From Acidovorax temperans (GTDB taxonomy: Bacteria > Pseudomonadota > Gammaproteobacteria > Burkholderiales > Burkholderiaceae_C): a stretch of DNA of 64,000 nt. Below the pieces are notes generated by a model that did not search any database, was not told where the DNA came from, and worked only from the letters and a program-made list of their open reading frames with translations. Positions 8,960-18,740 of the stretch are shown in pieces (the stretch's first letter is position 1; the number at the start of each line of letters is the position of its first letter). The stretch lies in contig NZ_VFPV01000003.1 in assembly GCF_006716905.1 (NCBI RefSeq), forward strand, positions 738,125 through 802,124, given 5' to 3'. A program made the position numbers and the translations under genes.

Positions 8960-10029
8960 CACTTGCCTCCCTTCGCGGCCACCCAGCGGATGCGGTAGGC
9001 AATCAATGTGTCGCAAGCCAGTAGCGTGAACAGCAGCAGCCCCTGGAATACGCCCGTGAGCGATTTGGGCAGACCCAGGCGCGACTGCGCCAGTTCACCG
9101 CCGATGTAGAACATGCTCATCAAAATGGCCGATAGGATCATGCCCACAGGGTGCAGGCGCCCCACAAAGGCGACGATGATGGCTGCGAAGCCATAGCCTG
9201 CAGGCACGTAGGGCGTGAGCTGGCCAATGGGACCAGCCACTTCCAGCGCACCCGCCAGGCCCGCTGCGCCGCCCGAAATCAGCAGCGCAGTCCACAGCGC
9301 ACGGCGCGATGAAAAGCCTGCATAGCGCGCAGCCGCCGGAGCCAGCCCGCCCACCTGCTGGGCAAAGCCCGCCCGCGTGCGGAACAGAAACACCCACAGC
9401 GCCGCCGCCCCAGCCAGTGCCAGCAGCAACCCGATGGACACGCGCGAACCCTGCATCAGCCGGGGAATCTGCGTGACTTTTTCAAACGTTTTGGTCTGCG
9501 GAAAGTTGTAGCCCATGGGGTCCTTCCACGGGCCATAGACCAAGTAACCCAGCACCAGCGTAGCCACGTAGACCAGCATCAGGCTGACCAGGATTTCATT
9601 GGCATTGAACTTGTCGCGCAGCAGCGCCGTGAGCCCCGCCCACGCCATGCCGCCCAGCACCCCGGCCAGCAAGATGGCGGGCACGATCCACGGCCCGGTG
9701 GTCTTATCCGCCAGCAGCGCCACGCCGCCCGCCACCACTGCGCCGATCACAAACTGCCCCTCGGCGCCAATGTTCCACACATTGGAGCGAAAGCACACGG
9801 CCAGCCCCAGCGCAATGAGCAGCAGCGGCGTGGCCTTGACCATGAGCTCGCCCAAGGCGTACTGCGACTTGATCGGCTCCCAGAAGAACACCTGCAAGCC
9901 CCGCACCGGGTCTTTGCCCAGCGCCATGAACAGGGCGATACCGATGAGCACCGTCACGGCCAACGCGAGCAGCGGCGAGCCGTAAGTCCACAGGCGAGAA
10001 GCCTGGGGGCGCGGTTCCAGCTTAAACAT
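8959..10029 (-). CDS. ABC transporter permease, BMP-associated (first subunit)
   Basis: Partner permease of the same nucleoside/nucleobase importer, 356 residues from the ATG at 10029 (MFKLEPRPQASRLWTYGSP). That start overlaps the ATPase stop by 8 nt and has AAGGGGG upstream; a longer frame start exists but lacks such support. Hydrophobic segments alternate with short loops. NVWNIGAEGQFVIGAVVAGG near 85-105 is the family hallmark. FAQQVGGLAPAAARYAGFSSRR is the ATPase-contact loop. It sits second in the operon. Confidence 0.92.
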   Translation of the reverse strand: MFKLEPRPQASRLWTYGSPLLALAVTVLIGIALFMALGKDPVRGLQVFFWEPIKSQYALGELMVKATPLLLIALGLAVCFRSNVWNIGAEGQFVIGAVVAGGVALLADKTTGPWIVPAILLAGVLGGMAWAGLTALLRDKFNANEILVSLMLVYVATLVLGYLVYGPWKDPMGYNFPQTKTFEKVTQIPRLMQGSRVSIGLLLALAGAAALWVFLFRTRAGFAQQVGGLAPAAARYAGFSSRRALWTALLISGGAAGLAGALEVAGPIGQLTPYVPAGYGFAAIIVAFVGRLHPVGMILSAILMSMFYIGGELAQSRLGLPKSLTGVFQGLLLFTLLACDTLIAYRIRWVAAKGGK

Positions 10030-11617
10030 GCTGAGCCCCCTTCTCTGTAGCCTGCTGCGCAGACTGCGCCAGATGGGCTTGCACATCGGCATGCCACAGG
10101 CCGCTCATCCACTCGCCAATGCGCTCCACCGTGGCCTCAGCACGCGGCACGGAGGGCGACAAATGCCCCTTGGCCACCACATGCAGCCGGTCGCAGATTT
10201 CAAACAATTCGTCCAGCTCCTCACTCACCACCAGCACGGCGCAGCCCGCATCGCGCAGCGCCAGAATCGAGCCGCGAATCTGCGCAGCCGCGCCCACGTC
10301 CACGCCCCAAGTGGGCTGCGAGACGATGAGCAATTGGGGATTGGCGTCGATCTCGCGCCCCACGATGAACTTTTGCAAGTTACCGCCCGACAGCGACTTG
10401 GCCGCGGCATGGGGGCCACCGGCCTTCACATTGAAGCGCCGGATGATGTCCTCAGCGTGCTTTTGCAACGCCCCGACCTTGATCCAGCCGCTGCCGCTGA
10501 CCGAGTCAGTGCGCGTGAGCAGCAGGTTGTGCGCCAAGCCCATGGTGGGCACGGCGCCACGGCCCAGGCGCTCCTCGGGCACAAAGTGCAGGCCCAAAGC
10601 GCGGCGCTGGGCAGGACCCATGCGCCCCGCGTTCTGGCCTGCGACCTGGACGCTGGCCGCATCGGCCCGCTGGTCTTCGCCAGACAGTGCGTACAGCAGC
10701 TCCTTCTGCCCATTGCCCGACACCCCGGCAATGCCCACCACTTCGCCCGCCTTGACCTCAAACTCCACATCGATCAAGTCCACGCCAAACTGGTCCGCGC
10801 GCGGCAACGACAGGTTTTGCACCCGCAGCACCGTGGCACCGGCTTGCGCCGGGCGGTGCTCCAGCGCAGGCGGCTCGGCGCCAATCATCAGGCGCGACAG
10901 GGAGGCGTTGGTTTCTTCCGCAGGGTTACACACCCCGGTGACCTTGCCGCCCCGGAGCACGGTGCAACCGGTGCACAGCGCGCGAATTTCGTGCAGCTTG
11001 TGGCTGATGTAGAGGATGCTGCAGCCCTCGCTGGCGAGCTTGCGCAGCACCACAAAGAGCTTTTCCACTGCCTGGGGCGTGAGCACCGAAGTGGGCTCGT
11101 CCAGGATCAGCAGCTTGGGGTTGGTGAGCAGGGCACGGATGATTTCCACGCGCTGCATCTCGCCCACACTCAAGGTGTGCACAGGGCGCAGGGGGTCGAT
11201 GTCGAGGCCGTATTCGGCGGCCTTGGCGGTGATGCGGCTGGTCACTTCGGCCAGCGTCTGGCTCTTGTCCAGGCCCAGCCATACGTTTTCGGCCACCGTG
11301 AGGGTGTCGAACAGGCTGAAATGCTGGAACACCATGGCAATGCCCAAAGCCCGTGCCTCTTGCGGGTTGCGCACCTGCACGGCTTGGCCGTTGAAGTGCA
11401 CGCTGCCTTCGTCGGGCTTGACCGAGCCGTAGATGATTTTCATCAGCGTGGACTTGCCCGCGCCGTTTTCGCCCAGCACGGCGTGGATTTCGCCGGGCTG
11501 CACCGTCAGCGACACACCGCTGTTGGCCACCACGGCCGGGTAGCGCTTGGTGATGCCCGCCAGCTGCAGCCGTGGCGGCGCCGCACCAGGCGCTGAAGGA
11601 ATGGGGGGAGAACTCAT
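10022..11617 (-). CDS. ABC transporter ATP-binding protein, double-domain, BMP-associated
   Basis: Energises the BMP-type importer. The 531-residue protein has two nucleotide-binding domains, as in RbsA/YufO-type ATPases. The first has Walker A GENGAGKSTLMK (about 48-59), signature LSVGEMQRVEI and Walker B LLILDEPTS. The second has a degenerate P-loop region GVSGNGQKELLYALSG, signature LSGGNLQKFIVGREI and LLIVSQPTWGVDVGAA where a Walker B would be, so hydrolysis probably relies on domain 1. This asymmetry is usual in the family. It is the first gene of the minus-strand operon. The 90-bp gap to the LysR gene must hold the promoter, but I could not assign -35/-10 boxes with confidence. Confidence 0.94.
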   Translation of the reverse strand: MSSPPIPSAPGAAPPRLQLAGITKRYPAVVANSGVSLTVQPGEIHAVLGENGAGKSTLMKIIYGSVKPDEGSVHFNGQAVQVRNPQEARALGIAMVFQHFSLFDTLTVAENVWLGLDKSQTLAEVTSRITAKAAEYGLDIDPLRPVHTLSVGEMQRVEIIRALLTNPKLLILDEPTSVLTPQAVEKLFVVLRKLASEGCSILYISHKLHEIRALCTGCTVLRGGKVTGVCNPAEETNASLSRLMIGAEPPALEHRPAQAGATVLRVQNLSLPRADQFGVDLIDVEFEVKAGEVVGIAGVSGNGQKELLYALSGEDQRADAASVQVAGQNAGRMGPAQRRALGLHFVPEERLGRGAVPTMGLAHNLLLTRTDSVSGSGWIKVGALQKHAEDIIRRFNVKAGGPHAAAKSLSGGNLQKFIVGREIDANPQLLIVSQPTWGVDVGAAAQIRGSILALRDAGCAVLVVSEELDELFEICDRLHVVAKGHLSPSVPRAEATVERIGEWMSGLWHADVQAHLAQSAQQATEKGAQHV

Positions 11618-11707
11618 GCGGGGATTGTCTCTCAGAATTACAACTTGTTATCTCTGGGCGTATAGGGGCAAATCTTGCCTTGCGGCTTTGTCAGCGTGCG
11701 CAAGCAG

Positions 11708-12640
11708 CTATTCTTTTCGTAGCGACGCGGCGACGGACTTGACCGTATCCCGCAACCAGATGGCCGCAGCCGAGTGGTGGGTGCGTGCATGCCACAGCTG
11801 GTAATACATCAATCTTGGAAACGCCACCGGGCTGGGCAGGATGGCCAGCGGCAGCTGCGCTGTGAACCGTTCGCAAAACTGGCGCCCGGTGGTCAAGACC
11901 AGCAGGCTGGAAGCCACGATGTGCGGAATGGCGCTGAAATGCGCGCACCGCGCGGTGATGTTGCGCGAAAGGCCCAGGCTGTCCAGGTGTGCATCGATCA
12001 CACCACGCGCGCCGGGGTGGGTGGGCGTGGGGGCGATGTGCTCGGCGGCCAGCCAGTCGGCCTCGGTCCAGCCCCGGCGCACGGCGGGGTGGTCCTGGCT
12101 GACCAGGCAAACCACCTCGTCGCCAAACAGGCGGCCCATGTGCAGGTCATCCGGCGGCTGGGGCCAGTTGCCAATCACCACATCCACATCGCCCTGGGCC
12201 AGGTGGGCGTGGTAATGCGCATCGGCCGACAGGGGCAGGATTTCAATCGGGCACAGGGGGGCTTGGGCCTTGATACGGGCCACCAGCTGGGGCAGGAAGA
12301 GCGGGTCCAGATAGTCGCTGGCCGCCACACGGAAGGTTCGGGTGGCCGTGCGCGGGTCAAAACCCCGTGCGTCAGAAAACAGTGCCTCGGCCGAGCGCAG
12401 GATCAGCGCGGCGGGCTCCACCATGCGCAGGGCAGCGTCGGTAGGCATCATGCTGGCGCCTGATCGCACCAGCAGCGGGTCGCCCGCCAGGTCGCGCAAG
12501 CGCTTGAGCGCGGCCGACACCGCTGGCTGGTGCATGCCCAGGCGGACGGCGGCCCTCGATACGCTGCGTTCAGTAAGCACGGTGTGCAAGACCCTTATGA
12601 GATGGAGGTCTATCTTGTCGAAAAGGGCTTGGTCTCTCAT
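11708..12640 (-). CDS. LysR-family transcriptional regulator beside xdhAB
   Basis: Protein of 310 residues with an N-terminal winged helix-turn-helix (LIRVLHTVLTERSVSRAAVRL, then HQPAVSAALKRLRDLAGDPLL) and a C-terminal substrate-binding domain (TFRVAASDYLDPLFLPQLVARI onward). It is transcribed divergently from xdhA with about 99 bp between the start codons. This is the typical setting of a LysR activator of the neighbouring operon, so control of xdhAB by a purine is the likely role. The effector cannot be deduced. No good Shine-Dalgarno sequence is visible before its ATG. Confidence 0.9.
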   Translation of the reverse strand: MRDQALFDKIDLHLIRVLHTVLTERSVSRAAVRLGMHQPAVSAALKRLRDLAGDPLLVRSGASMMPTDAALRMVEPAALILRSAEALFSDARGFDPRTATRTFRVAASDYLDPLFLPQLVARIKAQAPLCPIEILPLSADAHYHAHLAQGDVDVVIGNWPQPPDDLHMGRLFGDEVVCLVSQDHPAVRRGWTEADWLAAEHIAPTPTHPGARGVIDAHLDSLGLSRNITARCAHFSAIPHIVASSLLVLTTGRQFCERFTAQLPLAILPSPVAFPRLMYYQLWHARTHHSAAAIWLRDTVKSVAASLRKE

Positions 12641-12660
12641 AGCGGTAGGGGCATGGCTGT

Positions 12661-12678
12661 CATAAGCTTGCGCGTATG
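12661..12678. promoter_or_regulatory. Candidate LysR operator between lysR and xdhA
   Basis: CATA and TATG are inverted around a 10-bp spacer (AGCTTGCGCG) in the divergent intergenic region. The layout is compatible with a LysR T-N11-A type site, but it rests on one weak dyad. Confidence 0.35.
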
Positions 12679-12739
12679 CCGATGGTGGCGCTGCGTTCTA
12701 CCCTCTGCGGGGCCTTCAAAGATCAAAGAAGCGTTTGTC

Positions 12740-14275
12740 ATGACCACAAGACCCTTGCAATTCCTGCGCCGAGGCCAGCCCGTGGCGCTGGGCAATGTAC
12801 CACCCGACCGCACCTTGCTGGAGGTGCTGCGCGAGGACCTGGGCTGCACCGGCACCAAGGAAGGCTGCGGCGAAGGCGACTGCGGCGCCTGCACCGTGGT
12901 GCTGGGCGAGCCCGATGGCCACGGCAAGCTGCGCTACAGCGCCGTCAACAGCTGCATCCGCCTGGCCCATTCGATTGACGGGATGGCGCTGTGGACGGCG
13001 GAAGATCTGGCCGAAGACCCGCTGATCCAGCCGGTGGCCACATCGACGCAGCCCGCAGACCAAACCACGCATCACAGCGCACTGCATCCAGCGCAAGAGG
13101 CGATGGTGCAGTGCCACGGCTCTCAGTGCGGCTTCTGCACCCCCGGTTTTGTGATGAGCCTGTTTGGCATGTACCAAAACCGGGTGTGCAAGGGTCAGAG
13201 CATCTCGCGCGCACAGGCACAGCAAGACCTTTCAGGAAACCTGTGCCGCTGCACAGGCTACCGCCCTATTCTGGACGCCGCCCAGCAAATGGCCCAGCTG
13301 CCCCCGATGGCGGTGAACGAAGCCGATTTGCTACAAAAATTAGAGCTGCTTGCGCTTACCCCACAAGCGCCAGAGGCCAATTTGGCTTACATCGCCCCCG
13401 CCACCCAAGCCGAACTGCTGGCCGTCCGCGCTGCCCACCCCCAGGCACAGGTGGTGGCAGGCGCCACCGACGTGGGCCCGTGGGTGAGCAAGCAACACCG
13501 CCAGTTGGCCCAGGTGCTGGATGTGACCCGCGCCGCCGAGCTGCGCCGCATCGACGACACCCCTGAGCACATCGCCATCGGCGCCGCCGTGACGCTGACC
13601 GAGGTGTTTGCCCGGCTCACCGCCCAGTGGCCCAGCCTGGCCGAGTTTGCCCACCGCTTTGCAGGCCTGCCCGTGCGCAACTCGGGCACGCTGGGGGGCA
13701 ATGTGGCCAACGGATCGCCGATTGGCGACTCCATGCCCTTACTGATCGCGCTGCGTGCCCAGGTGGTGCTGGCCAGCCAGGCGCGGGGCGAGCGCGCGCT
13801 GCCCCTGGAAGCCCTGTACACCGGCTACCGTCAGAACGTGATGGCGCCCGACGAATTGCTCGTGCGCATCGTGGTGTCCAAACCCGCCTCCTCCGAACAG
13901 CTCAAGGCATACAAAATTTCCAAGCGCTTTGACGACGACATCTCTGCGGTTTGCCTGGTGCTCAACCTCGACATCGCAGACGGCACGGTGCAGCGCGCCA
14001 GCATCGGCGCAGGGGGCGTGGCGGCCACCCCGGTGCGTGCACAGCAAACCGAAGCCGCGCTGCAAGGCCAGCCCTGGACCGAGGCCACCGTGCAGCAAGC
14101 CATGCGCGTGCTGCAGGCCGAGTTCAGCCCCATCTCCGACATGCGCGCCAGTGGCGACTATCGCCGCACGGTGCTGGGCAACCTGCTGCAGCGCTTTTGG
14201 CTGGAAAGCCAGGGCGGCGGCGCCCCGGCCAGCATCGCGCAACTGCAGGCGACCCACTTGGAGGACGTGCTGTGA
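12740..14275 (+). CDS. xdhA: Xanthine dehydrogenase small subunit (2Fe-2S and FAD domains)
   Basis: Carries electrons from the molybdenum subunit through two [2Fe-2S] clusters to FAD/NAD+ during oxidation of hypoxanthine and xanthine to urate. It has 511 residues. The plant-type ferredoxin cluster uses Cys43, Cys48, Cys51 (EGCGEGDCGACTVVL) and Cys72. The second uses Cys130 and Cys133 (SQCGFCTPGF) with Cys169 and Cys171 (NLCRCTGYRPI). The FAD domain starts near 215 with VVAGATDVGPWV and NSGTLGGNVANGSPIGDS. The linker between them, residues about 197-215, is encoded by a copy of the dispersed palindromic repeat. The ATG at 12740 gives the family N-terminus but has only a weak ribosome site. Its stop overlaps the xdhB GTG start. 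Confidence 0.95.
   Translation: MTTRPLQFLRRGQPVALGNVPPDRTLLEVLREDLGCTGTKEGCGEGDCGACTVVLGEPDGHGKLRYSAVNSCIRLAHSIDGMALWTAEDLAEDPLIQPVATSTQPADQTTHHSALHPAQEAMVQCHGSQCGFCTPGFVMSLFGMYQNRVCKGQSISRAQAQQDLSGNLCRCTGYRPILDAAQQMAQLPPMAVNEADLLQKLELLALTPQAPEANLAYIAPATQAELLAVRAAHPQAQVVAGATDVGPWVSKQHRQLAQVLDVTRAAELRRIDDTPEHIAIGAAVTLTEVFARLTAQWPSLAEFAHRFAGLPVRNSGTLGGNVANGSPIGDSMPLLIALRAQVVLASQARGERALPLEALYTGYRQNVMAPDELLVRIVVSKPASSEQLKAYKISKRFDDDISAVCLVLNLDIADGTVQRASIGAGGVAATPVRAQQTEAALQGQPWTEATVQQAMRVLQAEFSPISDMRASGDYRRTVLGNLLQRFWLESQGGGAPASIAQLQATHLEDVL
13329..13386 (+). repeat. Palindromic repeat, in frame inside xdhA
   Basis: Reads CTACAAAAATTAGAGCTGCT, TGCGCTTACCCCACAAGCGC, CAGAGGCCAATTT. It encodes LLQKLELLALTPQAPEANL exactly between the iron-sulfur and FAD domains. 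Orientation relative to the gene is the same as in the puuD and pxpBC copies. Confidence 0.85.
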
Positions 14276-16623
14276 AACCTACCACCGACCACACCGTGCC
14301 CGAGACCGCCCTGCCCGCCCCCGCACGCGCTGCCATGGGGCAATCACACTTCCACGAAAGCGCCCGCGCCCAAGTGGCGGGCGCTGCGCACTACATCGAC
14401 GACCTGCCCGAGGTGAAAGGCACGCTGTACGCCGCGCCCATCCTCTCCACCGTGGCCCACGGCACGCTCAACGGCGTGGATGCCAGCGCGGCCCTGGCCC
14501 TGCCCGGTGTGCGCGGCGTGGTGCTGGCAGCCGACGTGCCCGGCGACAAGATCCTGGCCGCATTCGGGCACGACGAGCCCGTGTTTGCACACACCACCGT
14601 GCAGCACATGGGCCAGGTCATTGGCCTGGTGGTAGCCGATTCGGTGATGCAGGCGCGCCGCGCCGTGCGCGCCGTCAAGCTCGACATCACGCCCCTGCCC
14701 GCTGTGCTGACGGTGCAAGACGCACTGCAGGCACAAAGCTATGTGCTGCCGCCGGTGTTTGTGCGCCGGGGCGATGCGGCCACAGGCCTCGCGCAATCGG
14801 CACACCGCCTGCAAGGCGCGTTCGAAGTCGGCGGCCAAGAGCACTTCTATCTGGAAGGCCAGATCGCCTATGCCCTGCCGCTGGAGCAAAAACAGTGGTG
14901 GATCTACTCCAGCACCCAGCACCCGGGCGAAGTGCAGCACTGGGTAGCCCACGCGCTGGGCATTGATAACCATGCGGTCAAGGTGGAGTGCCGCCGCCTG
15001 GGCGGCGGCTTTGGCGGCAAAGAGACCCAGGCCGGACACCTAGCCGTGTGGGCCGCCGTGGCCGCGAACAAGCTGGGCCGCCCCGTCAAACTGCGGCTGG
15101 ATCGGGACGAGGACTTCATGGTCACCGGCAAGCGCCACCCGTTTGCGTACGAGTACGACGTGGGCTTTGACGACACCGGCCGTATCACGGGCCTGAAGCT
15201 GCAAATGGCTGCCAACTGCGGCTTCAGCGCCGACCTGTCCGGCCCCGTGGCCGACCGGGCCGTGTTCCATGCCGACAACGCGTATTTCCTGAGCGATGTG
15301 GAGATTGCCTCATACCGCTGCAAGACGAACACCCAGAGCCACACAGCGTTCCGAGGCTTTGGCGGCCCGCAGGGCGTCATCGTCATCGAAGCCATCCTGG
15401 GCGATATCGCCCGTGCCCTGGGCCGCGACGCGCAAGACGTGCGCCTGGCCAACCTGTACGGGCGCGATGCCAGCGAGGGCCGCAATGTCACCCACTACCA
15501 GATGGCGGTGGAAGACAACATCCTGCATGCGCTGCTGCCGCAGCTGGAGCAGATCGCCCGCTACCGCCAGCGCCAGGCCGACATTGCTGCGTGGAACGCG
15601 CAAAGCGCGGTGCTCAAGCGCGGCATCGCCATCACCCCGGTCAAGTTCGGCATCAGCTTCACGGCCACGCTGTTCAACCAGGCAGGCGCGCTGGTGCATG
15701 TGTACACCGATGGCAGCGTACAGGTGAACCACGGCGGCACCGAAATGGGCCAGGGCCTGCACACCAAGGTGGCGCAGATCGTGGCCGATGAGCTGGGCGT
15801 GCCGCTGCACCGTGTGCTGGTGACCGCCAGCGACACCAGCAAGGTGCCCAACGCCAGCGCCACCGCGGCCAGCAGCGGCACCGACCTGAATGGCCGCGCC
15901 GCCCAATATGCCGCGCGCAATGTGCGCGACAACCTGGCATCGTTCGTGTGCGGGCTGGACGGCTGCGGCGCCGGGGCCATCCGTTTTGTGGGCGGGCAGG
16001 TCATCTCGCCCAAAACCGTGCGCAGCTTTGACGCCGTGGTGAAAGAGGCGTACGCCAACCGCATCCAGCTGTGGAGCGACGGCTTTTATCGCACGCCCAA
16101 AATCCACTACGACAAGGCCACCCTTACCGGCCGGCCGTTCTACTACTTCAGCTACGGCGCAGCCTGCTCTGAGGTAGTGATCGACACCCTGACGGGCGAG
16201 AGCCGCGTGCTGAAGGTAGACATCCTCCACGACGTGGGGCACAGCATCAACCCGGCCATCGACGTGGGGCAGATCGAGGGCGGCTTCGTGCAGGGCATGG
16301 GCTGGCTCACCACCGAGCAACTGGTGTGGAACGACAAGGGCTACCTATCGACCCACGCCCCCAGCACCTACAAGATTCCAGCCACGGGCGACATTCCCGA
16401 GCACTTCAAGGTGGCGCTGTGGCCCGAGGCCAACCGCGAAGACAACGTGGGCGGCAGCAAGGCGGTGGGCGAACCGCCCTTCATGCTGGCGATCAGTGTG
16501 TATGAAGCGCTGCGCAACGCCATCGCCGCGGGGCGCAGTGGCGAAGCGCCAGCAAAGCCGGTGGTGTTGACGGCCCCTGCCACGGCCGAGAACGTGCTGA
16601 GGGCGCTGGGGCGCTTGGGGTGA
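14272..16623 (+). CDS. xdhB: Xanthine dehydrogenase large (molybdopterin) subunit
   Basis: Binds the molybdenum cofactor and hydroxylates hypoxanthine/xanthine. It is best started at the GTG at 14272, which overlaps the xdhA stop (GTGA) and has GGAGG 7-8 nt upstream, giving 783 residues. The family core begins MGQSHFHESARAQVAGAAHYIDD (in two parts). Cofactor and substrate motifs include GGQEHFYLEGQIAYA, RRLGGGFGGKETQ, TAFRGFGGPQG, NHGGTEMGQGLHTKV and, near the C-terminus, the catalytic-Glu segment AVGEPPFMLAISVYEALRNA. It is cotranscribed with xdhA. The maturation factor xdhC lies 8 kb away on the other strand. Confidence 0.95.
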   Translation: MKPTTDHTVPETALPAPARAAMGQSHFHESARAQVAGAAHYIDDLPEVKGTLYAAPILSTVAHGTLNGVDASAALALPGVRGVVLAADVPGDKILAAFGHDEPVFAHTTVQHMGQVIGLVVADSVMQARRAVRAVKLDITPLPAVLTVQDALQAQSYVLPPVFVRRGDAATGLAQSAHRLQGAFEVGGQEHFYLEGQIAYALPLEQKQWWIYSSTQHPGEVQHWVAHALGIDNHAVKVECRRLGGGFGGKETQAGHLAVWAAVAANKLGRPVKLRLDRDEDFMVTGKRHPFAYEYDVGFDDTGRITGLKLQMAANCGFSADLSGPVADRAVFHADNAYFLSDVEIASYRCKTNTQSHTAFRGFGGPQGVIVIEAILGDIARALGRDAQDVRLANLYGRDASEGRNVTHYQMAVEDNILHALLPQLEQIARYRQRQADIAAWNAQSAVLKRGIAITPVKFGISFTATLFNQAGALVHVYTDGSVQVNHGGTEMGQGLHTKVAQIVADELGVPLHRVLVTASDTSKVPNASATAASSGTDLNGRAAQYAARNVRDNLASFVCGLDGCGAGAIRFVGGQVISPKTVRSFDAVVKEAYANRIQLWSDGFYRTPKIHYDKATLTGRPFYYFSYGAACSEVVIDTLTGESRVLKVDILHDVGHSINPAIDVGQIEGGFVQGMGWLTTEQLVWNDKGYLSTHAPSTYKIPATGDIPEHFKVALWPEANREDNVGGSKAVGEPPFMLAISVYEALRNAIAAGRSGEAPAKPVVLTAPATAENVLRALGRLG

Positions 16624-16643
16624 CGGAGTTAGCGGATGGCGGG

Positions 16644-18740
16644 TCAGGCCGGGCCCAGCGCCACACGCCCTGACGCAGACGCTTCGCGGGCGCGGCCCAT
16701 CTGTACGCGGTTGCGCCCCGCCCGCTTGGCGTCGTAGCACGCCATGTCGGCAGCGTACAAGACGGAAGCCACGTCTTGCATGGACGCGTCCAGAGCCACC
16801 AGACCAATACTCATGCTGAGGGTGAAGCTGCTGCCCTGGTACGACGGGGCCCAGGCCTGCACCGCCTGGCGCAGTTGCTCTGCCACCGCCTGGCCTCGCG
16901 CCAAGGCGCAACCTGGCAGCACCACGGCAAATTCGTCGCCGCCCACGCGGGCAGCCCAGCCCAGCTGTCGCACCTGCGATTCCAGCAGCCGCGCCACGTG
17001 GCGCAGCGCATCGTCGCCCGCGTCATGCCCCGCCAGGTCATTCACCACGGTGAAATGGTCCAGGTCCATGAACAACACCACGCACTCGCCTGCAGCCGCA
17101 GCATGCGGCGCCGCACCGTCATCGCGCAGCCGGGTGGCGCGCTCGGCCAGCAGGGCTCCCAGACGCTCGTCAAACGCCGCACGGTTGAACAGCTGGGTCA
17201 GCGCATCGTGCTCGGTCTCCCAGGCCTTTTGCTGCTGCGCCTCGCGGGCCGCGGTGATGTCTTCCAGAATCCACACCGTGCCGCCATCAATAGACCCAGC
17301 CCCCACGCCCCGCCCCTGTACGCGCGCCCACACGGGGCTGCCGTCCTTGCGCATGAAGCACACGTCGCCATCAAACGCGCCGTGCACCGCAAACTCGGCC
17401 TGCACCCTGGCGCCAGCGCGGGCGTACTCCTCTGAAGAGGCGTAGATGGTGCGCGCGGGCTTGCCTTGCAGTTCGGCAGGGGTATAGCCCAGCATCAGGC
17501 AGGTTTGCCGCCCCACCACCTCCAGCACGCCGTGGCGCGTGATGACGATACCGACCGAGGCGTGGTCCAGAATCGCCTGAAACTGGCTGCCCAGCGTAGA
17601 CTGTTGCTCCGCATGCTGGCTGCCCTGGCGCGCCAGCCGCTCCAGCGCCTGGACCAGGTCACCTACTTCACCCCGCACCCGGGGCCACTGCACCGGCCCC
17701 TGGGTGTCGCCCTGCAGCAGTTGCTGTGCAGCCAGCCGCAGCCGGGCCAGGGGTTGCGCCATCCACCCCAGCAGCAGCACCAGCAGCGCGGCGCCAGCGC
17801 CAAGGACACCGGCCACGGTCCACCATGCATCGCGTTGCGCACCCGCCAGCGGCGCCAGCAATGCGCGCGAGTAACTGACCCGGGCAACCACCCACTGGGG
17901 CAGCGGCATGCCCGCCATGCTGACGATGTGGTCGGGCATCACCTGCGTGATGCCCCGGCCCACCAGCGGCTGGGCCTGTTGCAGCCACTGTGCGTACACC
18001 GCTGACAACCCCGCCTCGTCCCGCACATTGCCCAGCACCCGGGTCGGGTCGGAATGCGACAGGATGGTTCCGTCCCGCGAGAACACCACCAGCCGGGATT
18101 CGTCTCTTTCAGGTAATGCCATGGAAGGCGGCAGCAGGCTTTGCGATTGCAGCTTGAGGGCACCGCCCACAGCCCCCAGCACGGAGCCATCTTCCCGGTG
18201 CATGGGCATGGTGAAAGTCACCCGGGCGTCGCCTGTTCCGCCGGCCACCAGCTCCGATACCTGGGGCTTTCCATCGGCCAGGGTGCGCCGCAGCACATCG
18301 CGTTCGGCAGGCTCCAGTGAGGCTGCGGCCACAGGCCGGCCCCCGCGCAGGTTGAGCAGCATGGCACCGTCGCTGCCCACCACCTGCACCGCATCAAAAA
18401 AGCCCAGGGCGGGCAGCGCAAGATACTGCCGCTGGTCGTCAAAAAAACTGGAATCCTGCATGCGCGGCGTGACACCTGCAGCCATGGTGCGCAACACCTT
18501 CTGGCTCTGCTCCATCTTGCTGGCCAGCAGGCGCGCAATCACTTCGACCTCGTCGGTCTGCCATGCCACCACACGGAGCATCGCCTCTTGGCCCGACACC
18601 TGGGACACATGCCACGCGGCGCCAGCCCCCGCCAGCACCATGGCGCACACTGCCACCAGAATCATGCGCAGCACCCAAGGCCCGGGCATATGCCAGGACG
18701 GAGCTTCGAAAGGCTGTGCTGGAGCAGGGCGTGGGGTCAT
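16644..18740 (-). CDS. Membrane diguanylate cyclase with periplasmic sensor, HAMP, PAS and GGDEF
   Basis: Predicted to make cyclic-di-GMP. From the ATG at 18740 it has 698 residues (a TTG 63 nt further up is possible). Order: transmembrane helix (VLRMILVAVCAMVLAGAGAAW), a periplasmic Cache-like sensor of about 250 residues, a second helix (WWTVAGVLGAGAALLVLLLGWM in part), a HAMP-like linker, a PAS domain (FQAILDHASVGIVITRHGVLE to WILEDITAAREAQQ), then GGDEF. The active-site motif ARVGGDEFAVVLPG is intact. The product-inhibition RxxD site, which should end six residues before GGDEF, reads RQLG, so its Asp is missing. There is no EAL domain. It converges with xdhB, 20 bp apart. Confidence 0.9.
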   Translation of the reverse strand: MTPRPAPAQPFEAPSWHMPGPWVLRMILVAVCAMVLAGAGAAWHVSQVSGQEAMLRVVAWQTDEVEVIARLLASKMEQSQKVLRTMAAGVTPRMQDSSFFDDQRQYLALPALGFFDAVQVVGSDGAMLLNLRGGRPVAAASLEPAERDVLRRTLADGKPQVSELVAGGTGDARVTFTMPMHREDGSVLGAVGGALKLQSQSLLPPSMALPERDESRLVVFSRDGTILSHSDPTRVLGNVRDEAGLSAVYAQWLQQAQPLVGRGITQVMPDHIVSMAGMPLPQWVVARVSYSRALLAPLAGAQRDAWWTVAGVLGAGAALLVLLLGWMAQPLARLRLAAQQLLQGDTQGPVQWPRVRGEVGDLVQALERLARQGSQHAEQQSTLGSQFQAILDHASVGIVITRHGVLEVVGRQTCLMLGYTPAELQGKPARTIYASSEEYARAGARVQAEFAVHGAFDGDVCFMRKDGSPVWARVQGRGVGAGSIDGGTVWILEDITAAREAQQQKAWETEHDALTQLFNRAAFDERLGALLAERATRLRDDGAAPHAAAAGECVVLFMDLDHFTVVNDLAGHDAGDDALRHVARLLESQVRQLGWAARVGGDEFAVVLPGCALARGQAVAEQLRQAVQAWAPSYQGSSFTLSMSIGLVALDASMQDVASVLYAADMACYDAKRAGRNRVQMGRAREASASGRVALGPA

